A stretch of 64,000 nt of DNA from Roseibium sediminis (GCF_008711325.1 NZ_VXDB01000003.1:124001-188000), one strand, 5' to 3'. Shown: positions 53,710 to 62,464, counted from the first letter of the stretch. Notes: generated by a model from the letters alone, not told the origin. A program made the numbers and translations.

Positions 53710-53794
53710 GGTATATCCCCGAAGGGTGACTGCCATTGCATCTTGAATGTGGCGTTGCTATGTCCCGCTGGACAGAGGGAACTGCAGGGTCGGT

Positions 53795-54319
53795 ATGAGC
53801 AATTTTTGGGTTTTTGGCTACGGGTCATTGATGTGGAAACCCGGATTTGACCATGTTGGCGCCCAGCCGGCGCTGCTGCGCGGTGCCCATCGCTCCCTTT
53901 GTGTCTACTCATGGGTCCATCGGGGAACGCAGCAGAAACCCGGTCTCGTCTTCGGTCTGGACCGAGGCGGTGCGTGCAGGGGCATGGCGTTCGAAGTTCC
54001 CGCCGACAAACGGGACGCCACCATTGATTATCTGCGGGCACGCGAACAGGTCACGATGGTCTATATCGAGAAATGGCGGAAGGTGAAGCTTGCGGACGGG
54101 CGCACCGTCGACGCGCTGACCTATATGGTTGACCGCTCCCATGACCAATATGCAGGCGCCTTGCCACTTGAGAAGCAGTTGAACATTGTCACCCACGCGG
54201 TGGGCCAGTCAGGCAAGAACCCGGAATATGTTCTCAGCACGGCCTGTCACCTGGATGAGCTTGGCATTCGGGATGCCGGTGTCTCCTGGCTGGCAGCACA
54301 GCTTAAAGGTCAGGCCTGA
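53795..54319 (+). CDS. ChaC-like gamma-glutamylcyclotransferase
   Basis: A 174-residue enzyme that releases 5-oxoproline from glutathione or gamma-glutamyl peptides. FWVFGYGSLMWKPGF (4-18) is the substrate-binding YGSL signature. The catalytic Glu is in LRAREQVTMVYIEKW, and the C-terminal Asn/Gly-rich GQSGKNPEYVL segment is typical. The start at 53795 gives the canonical MSNFWVFGYGSL; a frame 16 codons longer is not family-like. Its stop lies inside the convergent plsC gene (10-base overlap). Confidence 0.92.
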   Translation: MSNFWVFGYGSLMWKPGFDHVGAQPALLRGAHRSLCVYSWVHRGTQQKPGLVFGLDRGGACRGMAFEVPADKRDATIDYLRAREQVTMVYIEKWRKVKLADGRTVDALTYMVDRSHDQYAGALPLEKQLNIVTHAVGQSGKNPEYVLSTACHLDELGIRDAGVSWLAAQLKGQA

Positions 54320-55077
54320 TCTGCTGATTCAAGCTTGGCGAAGATCGGCGGCTTCGGCGTTGCCTGCCGCGCTTCCTCGATCAGGCGGTTGCTCGCCGTT
54401 TCAATTTTCTCTGCGATCAATGCAAGGAACTCATCCACCGGCAGGCCGGGCTGGATCAGGGGCAGGAACTCGACAATCACGGTTCCCGGATAGACGAGGA
54501 ACGACGCACGGGGCCAGTAAACCCCGGCGTTGAGCGCCACCGGCAAGACCGGGCATTCAAGATCCTTGTAGAGATGGGCGATACCATATTTGTATTTCGG
54601 TTCAGCCCCAACAGGCCGACGGGTCCCTTCCGGGAAAATCATGATCTGGCGGCCGGACTGAACCGCCTTGCGAGCGGCTTCCATCATCGCGGCCAGAGCC
54701 TCGGACCGCTTGCCGCGATTGATCGGAATCTGACCGAATTTGGCGGTATACCATCCAAAGATCGGGATCCACTGCAATTCGCGTTTCAAGATGAATGTCG
54801 GGCGGCGGAAGAACTGCGCGAGCGTGACCGTTTCCCATGCCGACTGATGCTTCATCGCAACAATGCAGCCCCCCTCGATGATGTTCTCCTTGCCTCGAAA
54901 TTCCACCTTGAGACCGACAACCCACCGCATGAGGAACAGCATCGTGTTCATCCAGAACGGCAGAATCCACCAGCCCCAGCGTTGGGGCAGCAGCATGACC
55001 GGCGACAGAATGATCATGTAGACCAACGTGACGCTGTAAAAGAGGATCTGAAACAGGGCTGAACGCAGAAAAATCAT
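54310..55077 (-). CDS. plsC: 1-acyl-sn-glycerol-3-phosphate acyltransferase
   Basis: A 255-residue membrane enzyme that makes phosphatidic acid from lysophosphatidate. Two hydrophobic stretches lie at the N-terminus (about 7-30 and 35-52). The acyltransferase motif is KHQSAWE, an HX4E variant of the usual HX4D that occurs in this proteobacterial subgroup. Motif III FPEGTRRP and the VLPVALNAGVYWPR block are intact. It is the last gene of ftsE-ftsX-ydcF-plsC; the distance to ydcF is 62 bases. Confidence 0.92.
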   Translation of the reverse strand: MIFLRSALFQILFYSVTLVYMIILSPVMLLPQRWGWWILPFWMNTMLFLMRWVVGLKVEFRGKENIIEGGCIVAMKHQSAWETVTLAQFFRRPTFILKRELQWIPIFGWYTAKFGQIPINRGKRSEALAAMMEAARKAVQSGRQIMIFPEGTRRPVGAEPKYKYGIAHLYKDLECPVLPVALNAGVYWPRASFLVYPGTVIVEFLPLIQPGLPVDEFLALIAEKIETASNRLIEEARQATPKPPIFAKLESADQA

Positions 55078-55139
55078 GAGACCTCGGCCGGCCGGTACCT
55101 GAATTTGTCAACGGCGACGCGGTGAACTGCGAGACACAG

Positions 55140-55877
55140 TCAGATTGACCAGCGGTCAACCGCGATACGTAACCGGGCGAGGGTATACTTCACATATTCC
55201 CTCATGAGAAGCTTCATCGTGTCAAAGTTCGCATACCATTCCGAAAGGTCACGTTCGGACGAGAACACCGGATAAAGCACCAGATTGACATTCGGCAGGG
55301 TGTCAGCCAGTTCCAGCTCTGCGCGCGGAACATGGTAGGCGCTGGTCACCACCATCAATGTCTTGAAGTCATGCCGGGCAACCCAGGCAGCCGTTTCCGC
55401 GGCATTTCCGAACGTGTTAAGCGCGGCACGGTCAAGGTCCACGCAACATGCGAACAACGGCAGGTCGGTCGAAGTCGCCCGTGCAATCTGCCTCGCGCTC
55501 GATCCGGGATGAACACCCGAAATAAGCAGCCGCTCCGCCCGACCTTCCTCAAGCAGGCGCATGGCCTGTTCAATGCGCTCCTTGCCGCCCGTCAACACCA
55601 CGATGGCATCGGCCTTCGGATCTGTCGGCACGTGAATGTCGGCTATATCTCGCGCAAAGGATACAAATGCGACAGCGACATAAAGCAGGGCAATGCAGAG
55701 TGCGGATGTGACAAGGAGGCGTCCACGGCCCATGCGGCGCCGCGTGACAGCAATTTCCATCAAACCGTCTTCGTCAGGGTTGCCAGGCTTCCGTTTTTCC
55801 GCTTCGCAAGGCTGACGCAGCTTTAGGTCCAGATCGGGTCTGAAGTCTTCAGGCCCGGAAGGCTCCGTTCGAATCAT
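55140..55877 (-). CDS. YdcF/SanA-type DUF218 membrane protein
   Basis: 245 residues. After a basic head there is one membrane span (around 58-80, LLVTSALCIALLYVAVAFVSF), then a DUF218 domain: DAIVVLTGGKERIEQAMRLLEEGRAERLLISG, a TFGNAAETAAW segment and VVTSAYHVPRAELEL with the conserved Tyr-His. Related proteins (ElyC, SanA) affect envelope lipid carrier use or permeability. The upstream part of the frame (first 39 residues) is polar and a start at the inner ATG (residue 40) is possible. It lies between ftsX and plsC in the same direction. Confidence 0.87.
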   Translation of the reverse strand: MIRTEPSGPEDFRPDLDLKLRQPCEAEKRKPGNPDEDGLMEIAVTRRRMGRGRLLVTSALCIALLYVAVAFVSFARDIADIHVPTDPKADAIVVLTGGKERIEQAMRLLEEGRAERLLISGVHPGSSARQIARATSTDLPLFACCVDLDRAALNTFGNAAETAAWVARHDFKTLMVVTSAYHVPRAELELADTLPNVNLVLYPVFSSERDLSEWYANFDTMKLLMREYVKYTLARLRIAVDRWSI

Positions 55878-55939
55878 AACGCCTTATGATACCAGACTGA
55901 GCGGAATTTAAGTCAAGTCGTATAAATACCACTGATTGT

Positions 55940-56974
55940 TCAATCCGCCTTTGCAAGGTGCGCCCGAACCGCAAGACCGGAGGTCAGCGCGGTCAACACG
56001 GCCACCAGAAAGATGATCCCGATCACGCCGAGATACCCCGGTACGGAAACAGATACCGATCCGAAGAGGGCCGACAACTGGTCGGACCCCGCATAGCCCG
56101 AAGTCTCGCGTGTAAAGACATCCAGAATGATAAAACCGGCGATGGCACACAGACCTCCAGATACTCCGCCGAAGAGACCAAGGACCAGAAAGTGGCGCTG
56201 GAACTCGCGGGCGATGAACCCGTCCTCGGCCCCGACAAAATGCAGGACCGAGATCACATCCTTGTTGCCTGCCATGGCCGCCTGTGTTGCAAAGACGACG
56301 CTGAGCACCATCGAGGCAAGAACCAGAACCAGTATGCCTATGCCCCCGAGGACCACGGTTCCGGCCATTGCAGACAGGCGCGAAGTCCATACGGAGTGAT
56401 CATCGATCGATGCCCCCAGAACGCTCTCGGAGAGTGAAGCGCGCAACTGCAAGAGATCCAGAGCCTGTGGATCATCCACCTGAATCTGGATCAACCGCGG
56501 CACGGGCAGCGTGTCCAGATCAAGGCCTTCCCCCAGCCACGGCTGCAACAAGGCCCGTGTTTCCTCGTCGGACAGGGCATGTACATTGCCGACGCCGGAA
56601 AATTCCTGCGACAGAGCGACGGCCTTGTCGATTTCCTTGAGCATGTCGACACCCTCGATCGGGCGGATCTGGATGGTGATCTCGCGCACCAGATCGTTCT
56701 GCCAGGCATCAGCAGCTTCCCAGACAATCGAAACCGCCCCGACCGTCAGGCAGGCGAGGAAACTCATGATGGCCACGACAAGGGTCAGTGACCGTCCGGC
56801 CACGGATTGCGGAGGAACGATGGGCGCGGACGGTCGCAGCTTGGACTTCTGCGGGGCATGCCCCATATCGACCGGTTCCTTTCGCATGCGGACGGACGGT
56901 TTCTTGGCCCCTGGCTTCCGCCCGGATGCTTGCGGAGGGTCGATGGCGGGTGCTTTTTTGTTTTGGTCTGACAT
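55940..56974 (-). CDS. ftsX: Cell division protein FtsX
   Basis: A 344-residue inner-membrane partner of FtsE that activates periplasmic peptidoglycan hydrolysis. A disordered cytoplasmic head with KKPSVRMRKEP (1-60) precedes span 1 (about 65-88), then a periplasmic loop to about 205 and three C-terminal spans (around 213-240, 265-290 and 312-335). ATG at 56974 lies 7 bases after the ftsE stop; a GTG two codons before it abuts that stop. No cysteine-containing or enzyme motifs. The gene follows ftsE directly. Confidence 0.92.
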   Translation of the reverse strand: MSDQNKKAPAIDPPQASGRKPGAKKPSVRMRKEPVDMGHAPQKSKLRPSAPIVPPQSVAGRSLTLVVAIMSFLACLTVGAVSIVWEAADAWQNDLVREITIQIRPIEGVDMLKEIDKAVALSQEFSGVGNVHALSDEETRALLQPWLGEGLDLDTLPVPRLIQIQVDDPQALDLLQLRASLSESVLGASIDDHSVWTSRLSAMAGTVVLGGIGILVLVLASMVLSVVFATQAAMAGNKDVISVLHFVGAEDGFIAREFQRHFLVLGLFGGVSGGLCAIAGFIILDVFTRETSGYAGSDQLSALFGSVSVSVPGYLGVIGIIFLVAVLTALTSGLAVRAHLAKAD

Positions 56975-56980
56975 GGCCAC

Positions 56981-57640
56981 CTAGTCGAACATGGACAGAC
57001 GGCCATCGGCAAGAACCATACGCCTTGCATCCACCTGTTCCAGAAGGGCGATGTCGTGGGTTGCGATGATGACCGATGTCCCCAGTTTATTGAGTTCGAT
57101 AAACAGCCGAAGCAGGCGGCGCGCAAGTGGCGGGTCGACGTTACCGGTCGGCTCGTCCGCCAGAAGCACTTCGGGGCGAGTGATCAACGCTCTCGCAATT
57201 GCCGCGCGCTGCTTCTCCCCGCCGGACAGGACCGGAGGCATGGCATGCATGCGCTCGCCCAGCCCCACCCATTTCAGGAGCTCAACCACATCTGCCCTGT
57301 ACTCGGACTCATCCTTTCCCAGAACTCGTAACGGCAAGGCCACGTTTTCATAGGTGGTCAGGTGATCCAGAAGGCGGAAATCCTGAAAAACCACACCAAT
57401 TTTGCGGCGCAGCGGCTGGATTTCCTGCTTGCTGATCTGGCTGAGATCCCGGTTGAAAACCTTGATCAAACCGCGGGTGGGCTTCAACGACATGAACAGC
57501 AGTCGGATCAAACTGGTCTTGCCGGCCCCGGACGGCCCGGTCAGGAACTGGAACGACTGCGGCTCGATCTCGAAGGAAAGATCGCGCAGAATCTCCGGCC
57601 CCATTCCATATCTCAACCCGACATTTTCAAAGCGGATCAC
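56981..57640 (-). CDS. ftsE: Cell division ATP-binding protein FtsE
   Basis: A 219-residue ABC ATPase that drives FtsX. Walker A GPSGAGKTSLIRLL (36-49), Q loop VVFQDFRLLDHLTTYENVALPL, signature LSGGEKQRAAIARAL and Walker B EVLLADEPTGNVD are intact, followed by the switch His (ATHDIALL). It is the first gene of ftsE-ftsX-ydcF-plsC. A perfect CtrA-type box lies 43 bases upstream of its start codon. Confidence 0.96.
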   Translation of the reverse strand: MIRFENVGLRYGMGPEILRDLSFEIEPQSFQFLTGPSGAGKTSLIRLLFMSLKPTRGLIKVFNRDLSQISKQEIQPLRRKIGVVFQDFRLLDHLTTYENVALPLRVLGKDESEYRADVVELLKWVGLGERMHAMPPVLSGGEKQRAAIARALITRPEVLLADEPTGNVDPPLARRLLRLFIELNKLGTSVIIATHDIALLEQVDARRMVLADGRLSMFD

Positions 57641-57683
57641 TATTCGTCTCCATTGCGCGTGCCGCCAAGCTAAGCCTCTCCCG

Positions 57684-57698
57684 TTAACGCTTCATTAA
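57684..57698. promoter_or_regulatory. CtrA-type box between ftsE and the zinc-ribbon/hpt/cpdR operon
   Basis: A perfect TTAA-N7-TTAA (57684-57687 and 57695-57698), 43 bases from the ftsE start and 131 bases from the start of the zinc-ribbon gene. It could act on either or both divergent transcripts; its distance favours ftsE. Confidence 0.6.
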
Positions 57699-57829
57699 TC
57701 ATATAAATGTCCTTCTATAGGCTGCCTCCGATGGCACAACAAACCGTGCCCGTTTACAATGCCGGAAATTGATCATCACGGCCTGTTCAACCGGCCGATG
57801 CAACATGACATGCAAAGGGTCTTCCCCAG

Positions 57830-58741
57830 ATGAAGATCAAATGTCCGGAATGCAGGACGTCCTACGATATTAAGGCTGAGGCTCTCGGCTCCGAGGGAAG
57901 AAGCGTCAAATGCGCGAAATGCGGCAATCGCTGGTTCGTGTCACCCTCCGACGAGGCGGACAAGGTCGACGAACCGGAAGAAAAGGTCGTTGCCGATACC
58001 GATGCCTGGGCTCGCGACAGCATAGCCGAAGATACGCCCGCAGAGGACGATAACGGCTATGAGGATGCAGACGACTATACGTCGAATGTTGAAATTCCAA
58101 CGCCTGACATGGCAGCTTTCGAGGCCGACACGGTAGCCGAAGAGACCGACGTTGACCCTGAGCCTTCCGGGGAAGGGGACGAGCAGCCTGAAGGCATTGA
58201 AGCCAGCGCACACCGCCCGAAGGTGAAGGTCAATCCGGAAAAGTTCAAGAAAAAGCGCTTCCAGAAAGTCGCCCAGTTCACGCAATCGCTGAACCTGAAG
58301 CGCGTGGGCAGCCTCTCCGTTCTCGTCGGCTCCATCCTGCTCTGCGTCATGGTGGTGAGCTTCCGCTCCACCATCGTGCGGCAGGCTCCGGATCTGGCGA
58401 GTTTCTTCCAGATGATCGGCCTTGAGGTCAATCTAAGAGGCCTTGAATTCAGTGACCTGCGCACCTTTTCCGAAGTTGACGGTGGCAAGCAGGTTTTGGT
58501 TGTCGAAGGCACAATCCGGAATATACTGGATGATACCAACCAGCTTCCGGCCATTCGCCTGTCAATTCGCGGATCGGATTTGCGAGAGATTTACGCCTGG
58601 ACGGTAGAACCGCGTACGAGAGTTCTCAATCCACGGGACGAAACCAGGTTTCGGACCATCCTGACCGACCCGCCCTCAGGCGCAACCGACATCCAAGTTC
58701 GCTTTATCGACAGAGACAAGCGCCAACTCGCACTCGAGTGA
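57830..58741 (+). CDS. Zinc-ribbon (MJ0042) membrane-anchored protein
   Basis: 303 residues. An N-terminal zinc ribbon has Cys5, Cys8, Cys28 and Cys31 (KCPECRTSYDI and VKCAKCGNRWFV), the MJ0042/zinc_ribbon_5 family. An acidic disordered linker covers 40-140. One membrane span lies near 162-185 (LSVLVGSILLCVMVVSF), and a periplasmic DUF3426-like beta domain (EFSDLRTFSEVDGGKQVLVVEG, TEPRTRVLNP-like strands) ends the chain. The function is unknown. hpt follows with a one-base gap, then cpdR, making a three-gene operon. Confidence 0.87.
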   Translation: MKIKCPECRTSYDIKAEALGSEGRSVKCAKCGNRWFVSPSDEADKVDEPEEKVVADTDAWARDSIAEDTPAEDDNGYEDADDYTSNVEIPTPDMAAFEADTVAEETDVDPEPSGEGDEQPEGIEASAHRPKVKVNPEKFKKKRFQKVAQFTQSLNLKRVGSLSVLVGSILLCVMVVSFRSTIVRQAPDLASFFQMIGLEVNLRGLEFSDLRTFSEVDGGKQVLVVEGTIRNILDDTNQLPAIRLSIRGSDLREIYAWTVEPRTRVLNPRDETRFRTILTDPPSGATDIQVRFIDRDKRQLALE

Positions 58742-58742
58742 C

Positions 58743-59279
58743 ATGACACCTACGATAAATATTCTTTTTGATGAACAGACCATTGCCACGCGCATATCCG
58801 ATCTGGCGAAGGAAGTGGCAGAAACCCAACCGCAGAACCTGCTTGTCGTTGCTGTCTTGAAGGGAAGCTTCATTTTTGCAGCCGATCTCGTGCGAGAAAT
58901 GCATCGGGCAGGGCTTGCGCCGGAGATGGAGTTTATCCATCTTTCAAGTTATGGGGCCGGTACGGTAGGCTCCGAAGAAATCCGAGTATTGCGTGACGTG
59001 GAAAGCGACGTTAACGGGAGAGATATCATTTTGGTCGATGATATCCTCGAATCCGGGCGTACGTTGAAATTTGCCCGCGACCGCCTTCTGGGCCGGGGCG
59101 CCCGGTCCGTTCAGATTGCTGCCCTGCTGGATAAGCCGGAGCGGCGGAAAGCTGCGATATCAGCAGATTTCGTGGGCTTTGCCTGTCCGGACAAGTTTGT
59201 GGTCGGGTATGGCATGGACATGGGACATGCCTGGAGGCAGTTACCATTCATCGGGTACGTGGTGCCGGATGAGACCTAA
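58743..59279 (+). CDS. hpt: Hypoxanthine phosphoribosyltransferase
   Basis: A 178-residue purine-salvage enzyme that joins hypoxanthine or guanine to PRPP. NLLVVAVLKGSFIFAADLVRE is the early conserved strand. The PRPP-binding loop is IILVDDILESGRTL (about 98-111), with PDKFVVGYGMDMGHAWRQLPFIG at the end. The length matches the family. Its stop codon is followed by AAGGAGA, which also serves as the ribosome-binding site of cpdR. Confidence 0.96.
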   Translation: MTPTINILFDEQTIATRISDLAKEVAETQPQNLLVVAVLKGSFIFAADLVREMHRAGLAPEMEFIHLSSYGAGTVGSEEIRVLRDVESDVNGRDIILVDDILESGRTLKFARDRLLGRGARSVQIAALLDKPERRKAAISADFVGFACPDKFVVGYGMDMGHAWRQLPFIGYVVPDET

Positions 59280-59290
59280 GGAGAGTGAAT

Positions 59291-59686
59291 GTGGCACGCA
59301 TTCTTCTGACTGAAGATGACGAAGCCGTCCGCAGCTTTGTAAAGCGGGCCCTTGAGCTTGACGGCCATCAGGTCGAAGCCGTGGAAGACGGTGGACAGGC
59401 TGTGGAAACGCTTGTCCGCACAAAAGGCAGCTTCGATCTCCTTCTGTCGGACATCAAGATGCCGGTTATGGATGGAATTGCCCTTGCCCTTCATACGGCA
59501 AGAGACTTTCCGCAAATCCCGATCCTGCTGATGACCGGCTTTGCCGATCAGCGCGAGCGGGCGAACGGGCTCGACAGTCTGGTACAGGACATCATCACCA
59601 AACCGTTTTCACTCGCCGATATCCGCAAGGCGGTGCGTGAGGCGCTTGGTGGGCATATGCCGGAACAGACACGCCGTTACGCTTGA
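59291..59686 (+). CDS. cpdR: Single-domain response regulator CpdR
   Basis: 131 residues, receiver domain only. MARILLTEDDEAVRSFVKRA at the front supplies the acidic pair Asp9-Asp10; the phospho-acceptor is Asp54 (LLLSDIKMPVMDG) and the Lys is in ITKPFSLADI. In Caulobacter and rhizobia, unphosphorylated CpdR helps ClpXP localise and degrade cell-cycle factors, including CtrA. GTG at 59291 is taken as start because AAGGAG lies 7 bases upstream and the result begins MARILL as in CpdR; a GTG two codons earlier is too close. It is the last gene of its operon, with a terminator after it. Confidence 0.87.
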   Translation: MARILLTEDDEAVRSFVKRALELDGHQVEAVEDGGQAVETLVRTKGSFDLLLSDIKMPVMDGIALALHTARDFPQIPILLMTGFADQRERANGLDSLVQDIITKPFSLADIRKAVREALGGHMPEQTRRYA

Positions 59687-59709
59687 AACAAGCGGTCACT
59701 GTGAAATTC

Positions 59710-59736
59710 AAAACCCGGCCATAGGCCGGGTTTTTT
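59710..59736 (+). terminator. Rho-independent terminator after cpdR
   Basis: An 11-bp perfect stem AAAACCCGGCC/GGCCGGGTTTT (59710-59720 with 59724-59734) with a 3-base loop and a T run, 24 bases after the cpdR stop. Confidence 0.92.
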
Positions 59737-59759
59737 CGTTGGGAAAAGGTCTTGGACCA

Positions 59760-62345
59760 TCAATAGCGCTTTAACAGGCGCTCCAGATAATCAAGTTCTA
59801 TCTGCGGGCGGGACGGGTCCGAGAACCGGCGACGCAACTCCTCCAGAATCCGGCGTGCCCTTTGAACATCGATCTCGTCCGGCACTTTGACCCGATTGCC
59901 AAAATCCGGGCCTTCGGTCCGGCGTGGTCGCCCTAGCGGATCCTCGTCGCGCGGGGCAGGTCCCTCGGCCATACCCGGCCCATTGCCCTGACCCATCATC
60001 TGTTCTGCCAGCCCTTGCGCACCCTGGCGTAGAGATTCCAGCGCATTGCCTTGCTGGCCAAGCGCCTGTTCACCCTGACCTTCACCAAGAGACTGCTGGG
60101 CCTCGCCCATGGATTTCCCGGCTTCACCCAGCGCCTGGTTTTCGCCCATACCGTTCTGGCCAAGCTGCTCCATCAATTCCTGCAGCTGCTGGGCGAGGTT
60201 TCCCTGACCCTGCTTGAGCTGATCCAGCATCTTCTGCAGCTGTTCGGCCGTCATCTGCTGGCCCTGACCCTGCTGTTGCTGGTTCTGTTGACCGGGCTGG
60301 TTCTGGCCCTGCTGTTGTCCATCAGGAGATTGGCGCTGGTTGAACTGATGGGTCTGATCCATTAGCTGCTGCTGCTTCTGGATCATTTCGCTGAGTTCGT
60401 TCAGCATTTCCATCATTTCGCCGGTCTTGCCATCTGGCGGCATCATCTGAGGACGACCGGCCTGCAGGTTCTCAAGCATCTGTTGCATCTGGGCAAGCAG
60501 CTCGCGGGCCGCATCGCGAGAGCCCGTTTTTGCCAGTTCCTCGATCTTGTCGAGCATGTCCGACAGATCCTGCTGGGACATGGTCTGTTGCTGGCTGGAA
60601 TTGAACGGCTGCATCGCCTGCGGATTGCGCTGCATCTGTTCCGCAAGTGCCTGCATGTAGTTGTTCAGCGCATCGCGAAGCTCCTGGGTGAGGCGAGCGA
60701 TTTCCTCGTCGCTCGCGCCATTCTCAAGAGCCTTGCGCAGGGCTTCCTGTGCATCGCGAAGCGCGCGTTCCGCGACCGACAGGTCACCGTCCTCAATGGT
60801 CAGTGCTAGGTCCCACAGGACCGGCAGCAGCTCCTTGAGCTCATCGTCATTATCGGCCGAAATGATCTGCCGGTAGGCATAATCCATGCCGAGATAAACC
60901 CGCAGTTCAAGACCAAAGGCCTCCGGCGCCAGCATCAGGGCATCAAATGCAGTAATCACCTGCAAATGGTTGTTGGCATCCAGCGCGAGATCACGACGCT
61001 GCTCCACAATCGCCCGGGCGAGCGATTTGCGGAAAAGGCGTTGCGGCAACGTGATGCGATAAGCCGGAGAGGTTCCTTCCTGAGCCGCCTCGTCACGCGC
61101 CGTCAGCAGAAGATCGACCTCAAGCCCAGCCCATGGATGGGAGGTAAGGTCCCGGATGGTTTCCCCGGTTTTGGCGGTCCCTGCAACAGGGGGCAGGGAC
61201 AACGGAAACTGTGGGGCCTCGACAAGCGGTCGGGGTGTCTTGCCGCTGCGCAGCGTCTCTGGAGCCGGTGCAATGTGCGCTTCGGCAGAGACGACCCCGT
61301 AGTCGTCCTTGACGAGATAGGAGAACTTGAGCGCGCCGCTCAGCTGCTCCTCAGGATCGTCGGTCAAACGGATTTCCGGCGCATCATCGGGCCGGACGAC
61401 AAACGCAAATTGCTGGATGACCCGCGTATCGCGCACCAGATCAATGGATCCCGATGCCTGAAGCTTGTATTCCACTTCAAACGGCAAATGTTCACCCGTG
61501 GTCTCACCGTCAACGTCATCCGGCTTCACAGGCTCCCGTTTGCCGGTCGATTGGTCCGCGAACTCCACTCCCAAATCCTTCATGCCCTGCGCCCGAACCG
61601 TGACGATGGAGCCTTCGGGCACAGAGAGCGGCACACCGGGCTTGCGCAAGGCGGCGCTTTCCCCGGTCAAATAAAGAGGGGGTTCGCCGGTATAAAGCGG
61701 CGGAGTGACCCAGGCATCCATCCGGGTCGGGACATCGTCTGCAACGAACGGGTTCTGGAAGGCTGCACCAAGTCTTTGCCAGTGCTGATCCCCGGCAACG
61801 AAATATCCCGTAACCGCCAGCATGACGGCGACGGTTCTAAGCGCGTAAGGGTCAAGACGATAGGCTTGCGGATTGGGCGCATGCGCCCGCATTTTCGCAA
61901 GTTGATCCTCAAGGCGCTTCTTGTGGAGGGTCCACAGCGCACGGCTGGCGGGATCATGCCCGCCAAGGGACAGGTCATCCTCGAATGAAGTCAGGGGACG
62001 GTGGTCAACGCCGCTTTCAGTTTCGATGCGCGCAAGAGCCTCTTCACGGCTTGGCCATGACAGGTGTCGCAGAGCACCAAGTGACCACAAAAACGTGAGT
62101 GCCAACCCGGCAAGAACGGGAATGCGGATCCATGGCGATACAAGATCCCAAAAACCGATCCACGAAAGCCCCACAAAGAAGCAAAGGACGACCGTTCCGG
62201 GGAACAGGGCTCGCCAAAGTTTCTCGACAAACAGCGCCAGTCTGCTCTGGCCTATGATGCGGTTGAGCCTGCGGATCAGGGAACCTGCGCCGGTCTGGGT
62301 CTGATAGGTGTCTGGCTTGCGGGTCAAAAGCCGCCTCCATCGCAT
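59760..62345 (-). CDS. DUF4175 / TIGR02302 family membrane protein
   Basis: 861 residues, the usual size of this alphaproteobacterial family. Two close membrane spans (about 48-68 and 72-92) and a third near 172-188 precede a large periplasmic part. Residues 200-520 are beta-rich with DDVPTRMDAWVTPPLYTGEPP, a family mark. Residues 560-800 are an extremely Gln/Met-rich helical and low-complexity region with repeated QQ, GQ and MQ pairs (QQQGQNQPGQQNQQQQGQGQ near 690). The end has DEIDVQRARRILEELRRRFSDPSRPQIELDYLERLLKRY in shorter form as RRILEELRRRFSDPSRPQ. Function unknown; an envelope role is inferred from topology. It is downstream of lysA on the same strand. Confidence 0.88.
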   Translation of the reverse strand: MRWRRLLTRKPDTYQTQTGAGSLIRRLNRIIGQSRLALFVEKLWRALFPGTVVLCFFVGLSWIGFWDLVSPWIRIPVLAGLALTFLWSLGALRHLSWPSREEALARIETESGVDHRPLTSFEDDLSLGGHDPASRALWTLHKKRLEDQLAKMRAHAPNPQAYRLDPYALRTVAVMLAVTGYFVAGDQHWQRLGAAFQNPFVADDVPTRMDAWVTPPLYTGEPPLYLTGESAALRKPGVPLSVPEGSIVTVRAQGMKDLGVEFADQSTGKREPVKPDDVDGETTGEHLPFEVEYKLQASGSIDLVRDTRVIQQFAFVVRPDDAPEIRLTDDPEEQLSGALKFSYLVKDDYGVVSAEAHIAPAPETLRSGKTPRPLVEAPQFPLSLPPVAGTAKTGETIRDLTSHPWAGLEVDLLLTARDEAAQEGTSPAYRITLPQRLFRKSLARAIVEQRRDLALDANNHLQVITAFDALMLAPEAFGLELRVYLGMDYAYRQIISADNDDELKELLPVLWDLALTIEDGDLSVAERALRDAQEALRKALENGASDEEIARLTQELRDALNNYMQALAEQMQRNPQAMQPFNSSQQQTMSQQDLSDMLDKIEELAKTGSRDAARELLAQMQQMLENLQAGRPQMMPPDGKTGEMMEMLNELSEMIQKQQQLMDQTHQFNQRQSPDGQQQGQNQPGQQNQQQQGQGQQMTAEQLQKMLDQLKQGQGNLAQQLQELMEQLGQNGMGENQALGEAGKSMGEAQQSLGEGQGEQALGQQGNALESLRQGAQGLAEQMMGQGNGPGMAEGPAPRDEDPLGRPRRTEGPDFGNRVKVPDEIDVQRARRILEELRRRFSDPSRPQIELDYLERLLKRY

Positions 62346-62464
62346 GTGTCAGGGCCGGGCCCAAATCACACGCAAGGCCCGACAGCACCGTTCACTCTCA
62401 ATAAGGTGAGGCATGAAACGGGCGGGGGCAAGGCGAATACGGGCAAAACTGCCCGCATATTCAG

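Noticed and set aside
54310..55077. Loss of the catalytic Asp in PlsC (HX4E instead of HX4D) as a sign of inactivity
   Set aside because: The KHQSxWE form recurs in a known proteobacterial subgroup of these acyltransferases, so it is a family variant rather than a defect.
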